56,283 nt of DNA from assembly GCA_001316125.1 (NCBI GenBank), contig BBCS01000011.1:1-56283 (forward strand), written 5' to 3'. Shown here in pieces: positions 53,148-56,283 of the stretch. Numbering within the stretch: position 1 is the stretch's first letter; the number at the start of each line of letters is the position of its first letter. The stretch is from Vulcanisaeta distributa JCM 11213. Its GTDB lineage: Archaea > Thermoproteota > Thermoprotei > Thermoproteales > Thermocladiaceae. The notes under the pieces were generated by a model. That model made no database searches. It saw nothing but the letters and a program-made list of their open reading frames with translations, and was not told the origin of the DNA. The position numbers and the translations under genes are program-made.

Positions 53148-53157
53148 CTTTATAAAC
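53148..53157 (-). promoter_or_regulatory. TATA box of aIF1A
   Basis: On the minus strand GTTTATAAAG lies about 25 nt before the ATG at 53126, consistent with a leaderless mRNA and with the short form of the protein. Confidence 0.55.
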
Positions 53158-53208
53158 CCAACCTTCATCCTCAGCACATATCATTAAGTACGTACCTATC
53201 ACTGCCAA

Positions 53209-54112
53209 TCACGATTTCCAGGCCTTTAGACCCTGGTTTTCAATGCATCTAGCCTCGTAACTTGGCACAGCAACATTGCCCTTGATAATATCACCCAACT
53301 TAACATTAATGACCTCCCTATTGCCTAACTCCATTAACCTAAACGTCCCCCCCTGTGAATAAGAGAGTACGTAATAAGTCTTATTCAAGTAAGTAATTAC
53401 TGAACCACGAGTAAGAGGAACCAGGATAACGCTAATGCTCAATTTTGTAACTACCTTATCACCGCGTCCCCTAACCACACTCTGGCTTTCAGTTACTTTA
53501 CTAGGCACGGCCTTATGTATCTTATAGCTATCGTCCTCGCCAAGCCTGATCCGACAACTTAATGTCGAAGCCCTCCCCCCCCACGTCCTCAACCCTAAGG
53601 AAACCACTTCTCTCATCTTTGATTGTTTCCTTCCTAATAATATCGATTATTAACCGCTTTAATTGACCGCTCATTGGTATGATGCTCCTAACCTGAACAA
53701 CAGCTCTCTCCCTCTCGTTAATCATATCCCTACACCTCGGACATAACTCCTCGCTATACCTAACCTTGACCTGCACCTCCTCATCATAGTCGCTAATGAG
53801 TTCGTGAACTGAACCCCCTAACCTTAACAACTGCCGTGTTTAACCCATGCCTTAAGCTAAGGGTTTCAATAGAGACGTTAGTAACCTTACCCATGTACTC
53901 GATGGATTCAAGTATTAACTTCTCAATGACTTTAGGATCCCTCACCCACCTGCCCCCCCTATAGAGTATTGCACCACAGCTCGGGCACCTAACGATACCC
54001 ACGACGTCCCTCTTTACCCTGGCAAGCGGGTGGGTCTTCCTATAGCAGTCTGGGCATAATCCTCAATTAATATGTCAGTCTCCCTACCGCACAACGCACA
54101 TACCTTGCGCAT
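53209..54112 (-). pseudogene. NMD3-related ribosome biogenesis protein (frameshifted)
   Basis: Archaeal relative of the 60S export adaptor NMD3. The N-terminus MRKVCALCGRETDILIEDYA and IVRCPSCGAILYRG-RWV form zinc-binding CxxC pairs; a second pair ELCPRCRDMINERERAVVQVR follows; then the OB-like and SH3-like parts (SISVILVPLTRGSVI, VINVKLGDIIKG). Length about 300 residues. Breaks: near 54050, C5 at 53814-53818 (four fits), near 53575. C7/C8 runs at 53346, 53575 and 53952 add Gly. It is upstream of aIF1A in the same direction. Confidence 0.8.
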
Positions 54113-54165
54113 TTCTCATTAACGTCTTAGAGTGGGTTAAATAAATCCTTTCCATCACCATAATA

Positions 54166-54175
54166 CTTAATATAC
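54166..54175 (+). promoter_or_regulatory. TATA box of the HtrA-like protease gene
   Basis: CTTAATATAC about 20-29 nt before the GTG at 54195. Confidence 0.45.
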
Positions 54176-54194
54176 TGAGCGCGTTGAATTAATT

Positions 54195-55132
54195 GTGAGT
54201 AAGGACGTAGAATCAAGAATTATAGATATAGTCAATGAGATGAAATCCTCAGTCGTAAGTATAATAACGACTAGGCTTATGGTTGATGAGTGGTTAAATG
54301 CAACGCCAGTTAGGGGCCTTGGCACGGGCTTCTTCATTGATAATAAGCACGTGGTTACAGCAAATCACGTGGTACAGGATGCGACGGAACTCGTCGTGGT
54401 AACACCTGACGGGGATGAGTATGAAGGTGAATTACTAGGTAGGGATCCCGAATTTGACGCTGCGTTAATTAGGGTTGAGGGTGCCCGCTCAGTTAAGTCT
54501 GTCAAACTCGGCGATTCTGACAAACTTAAGGTGGGGGGGCAGATGGTAATAGCAATAGGATATCCATTGGGCCTGCTCGGTGAGCCGACGGTAACCCTAG
54601 GCGTTGTTTCAGCAATTGGTAGGAGCATAAGGACGCCCATGGGCGTTCTTGAGGGCTTAATACAGACGGACGCGGCAATTAACCCAGGTAACTCGGGGGG
54701 GGTCCTTTGCTTAATCTCGATGGTGAGGTTGTTGGCATGAACACCGCAATAATAGCCGGTGCCCAGGGAATTGGATTTGCCGTCCCAATAAACCTGGTTA
54801 AGTTAACTATTGATGAAATACTAAAGTTTGGTAGAGTTGTTAGACCTAGGTTAGGTATATACGGCGTTGATCTCAGCAAACCCATGGCCAGGTACTTTAG
54901 GTTACCCGTGGATAGGGGGGGTGTTCTCGTAGTTGGTGTTTTACCTGGTTCTCCAGCTGATGATGCTGGTCTTAGGCAGGGTGATGTAATTACAGTAATA
55001 GATGACGAGGAATTATCAAGTATAGTGCAACTAAAGGTTCACCTGGCCAGGAGGTTTATTGAGGGTAATAGGGTTTTTGATTTAACGGTGGTCAGGGGTA
55101 GGACAAGGTATAGGATTAAGGTTAGTATCTAA
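54195..55132 (+). pseudogene. HtrA/DegP-like serine protease (frameshifted at the catalytic Ser)
   Basis: Trypsin-fold protease with one PDZ domain, about 310 residues joined. Catalytic triad: VVTANHVV (His), FDAALIRVEG (Asp), INPGNSGG (Ser). The PDZ domain is VLVVGVLPGSPADDAGLRQGDVITVID near the C-terminus. No signal peptide, so it is probably cytosolic. The frame breaks exactly at the G8 run 54694-54701 behind the catalytic Ser; six G restore NSGGPLLNLDGEVVGMN. G7 runs at 54532 and 54905 add a Gly. Start GTG at 54195. Confidence 0.88.
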
Positions 55133-55182
55133 GTTATATTTCCTAGGAATTATTAAAAATTAAGGCTAATGAGTTTAAGCCA

Positions 55183-56283
55183 ATGAACGAATTTATACTG
55201 CCGGATTATTCAGGTATGAGTATTCAAAACCTAGCCAACACATTACTATCGCACTTCGGCACAACACCTAGGGGCCCTAAATTAAGGCTTGACCTCGACC
55301 TTAACGACCGCGTAGTCTTAATACTAATTGATGGCCTTAGTTACAGGGATTTAATAAGCGTCATGGGTGATTCATTACCCGTAAGCAGACTATACAGGAT
55401 AACCTCCGTATTCCCCCCCACAACTACGTCCACGGTATTAACAACACTATTCACAGGCCTAAGCCTGGCCAACACGGGGGGGTCCTGGGCCCCAACATTT
55501 ACATTAAGGAGATTGGAACCATAGTTAATACGTTATCGATGGGTCCAGTGATTGGTGAGAGGGATGGACTCCATAAAATGGGCTACGACCTAAAGAAACT
55601 CTTTCCTATAAAAACGACGATATTCGAAGAATTGGGCAATATGGGTATAAGGAGTAGGGTGTATGTACCAAGGGCTTATCAGGTGGCTTATCGAGGATAA
55701 CATACGCTGGTGCTGAGATTGTTGAGTACGTAACGCCATACGATGCAGTAATAAACGCGGCGAGGTTCCTAGGCGAATATAAGGTTGGTTTTGTGCATAT
55801 TTACATAACCACCGTCGACTCCGCGGCGCATAAGTACGGGCCGAGCTCCGAGGAATGCGGTGCCGTGATTAGGGAGACCGTGGATTCCGTGATTAGGATG
55901 GCGAAGAAGTACATGACTAACTTCACGGTATTAGTAACGGCGGATCACGGGCATGATGAGGTCAAGAACAACGTTAAGGCTAATGATGTACAGGGACTAA
56001 TGAGGCTACTGCATGTACCACCCTACGGTGATGCAAGGGCCATATACCTCAGGCTTAGTGATAGGGCGAGTATTGATGAGTTAACCGCATTACTTGGTAG
56101 GTACAACGTGGCTGGGCGCTTCCTTAGTAGGGATGAGGCAATAAGCATGGGCTTGTTCGGTGAAGTGTCAAGTGATGTAATTGATAGGGTTGGTGACGTA
56201 ATATTCATACCGAACAGCGGCTCAGCCTTTATCTACTTGTATAAGCCGGATAGCGAGGAGTTGCTAACCCTCAGGGGTCAGCA
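55183..56283 (+). pseudogene. Alkaline phosphatase superfamily protein, type I phosphodiesterase-like (frameshifted; partial)
   Basis: Continues past the window end. DRVVLILIDGLSYRDL supplies the first metal Asp, VFP-TTTSTVLTTLFTG the nucleophile Thr region, YITTVDSAAHKYGP and VLVTADHGHDEV further metal ligands: the order of nucleotide pyrophosphatase/phosphodiesterase and phosphonoacetate-hydrolase-like enzymes. Frames break at G7 55476-55482 (five fits, giving NTGVLGPNIYIKEIG) and near 55685. C7 at 55413 gives FPPTTT for the conserved FPTTT. Substrate unknown. Confidence 0.8.

Overview
The window is a dense stretch of a hyperthermophilic crenarchaeal chromosome, most likely Thermoproteales and close to Vulcanisaeta or Caldivirga. 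The evidence is a reverse gyrase, archaeal replication, translation and rRNA genes (RfcL, RfcS, aIF1A, S7, NMD3, Rio1, GatE, RtcB, TruD), two intron-bearing tRNAs (one intron in the non-canonical 29/30 position), PaRep2b-type repeat proteins, TATA boxes about 25 nt before starts, and frequent GTG/TTG starts. Genus placement is inference from gene content only.

The sequence carries a striking defect or peculiarity that affects nearly every gene. A hand count finds roughly 130 runs of five or more G or C. About 105 of these are exactly 7 long, and A/T runs show nothing similar. Where family motifs or RNA pairing reveal the expected length, a run of 7 usually stands where 4 is expected, inserting one extra Gly or Pro in frame into invariant motifs. 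Elsewhere 5, 6, 7 or 8 stand for 4, 4, 5 or 6 and break the frame. Scattered single-base losses, often in GGG or GGCC, break further genes. Genes listed here as 'pseudogene' are mostly complete genes with such breaks; I think most are intact in the organism and damaged in the read-out.

Layout. 1-12.5 kb is an accessory-looking segment: a PaRep2b-like gene, a truncated MFS fragment, an amino-acid permease, a DUF72-DUF364-DUF6884 operon, an aspartic-protease relic, a VapBC pair, CoA and riboflavin biosynthesis genes, truD, several unknown genes, and a tRNA-Thr followed by a second, degenerate PaRep2b copy. 12.7-18.3 kb holds a secreted N-glycosylation-rich protein, a DUF89 phosphatase, a molybdopterin oxidoreductase, a ferritin-encapsulin fusion and a UPF0126 membrane protein. 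18.3-27.2 kb is informational (rfcL, rfcS, rps7, rtcB, gatE), interrupted by a radical-SAM/SPASM remnant and an MFS transporter. 27.4-33 kb has an MFS transporter, a Fur-rubrerythrin-DUF3501 oxidative-stress operon, a thiolase, tRNA-Gly, a SixA-like phosphatase and DUF1922. 33-43.2 kb carries a coenzyme-B12 ribonucleotide reductase with an intein, reverse gyrase, small unknown genes and Rio1.

43.4-52.8 kb is the most interesting block. A complete 2-oxoacid:ferredoxin oxidoreductase (KorDABC) is followed in the same direction, with overlapping or abutting genes, by a giant fused HdrA-HdrA-MvhD protein, an HdrC-HdrB fusion (HdrD-like) and EtfA-EtfB. This looks like one electron-transfer machine joining ferredoxin, Hdr flavin/iron-sulfur chemistry and ETF. 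The window ends with aIF1A, NMD3, an HtrA-like protease and an alkaline-phosphatase-superfamily enzyme cut by the window edge.
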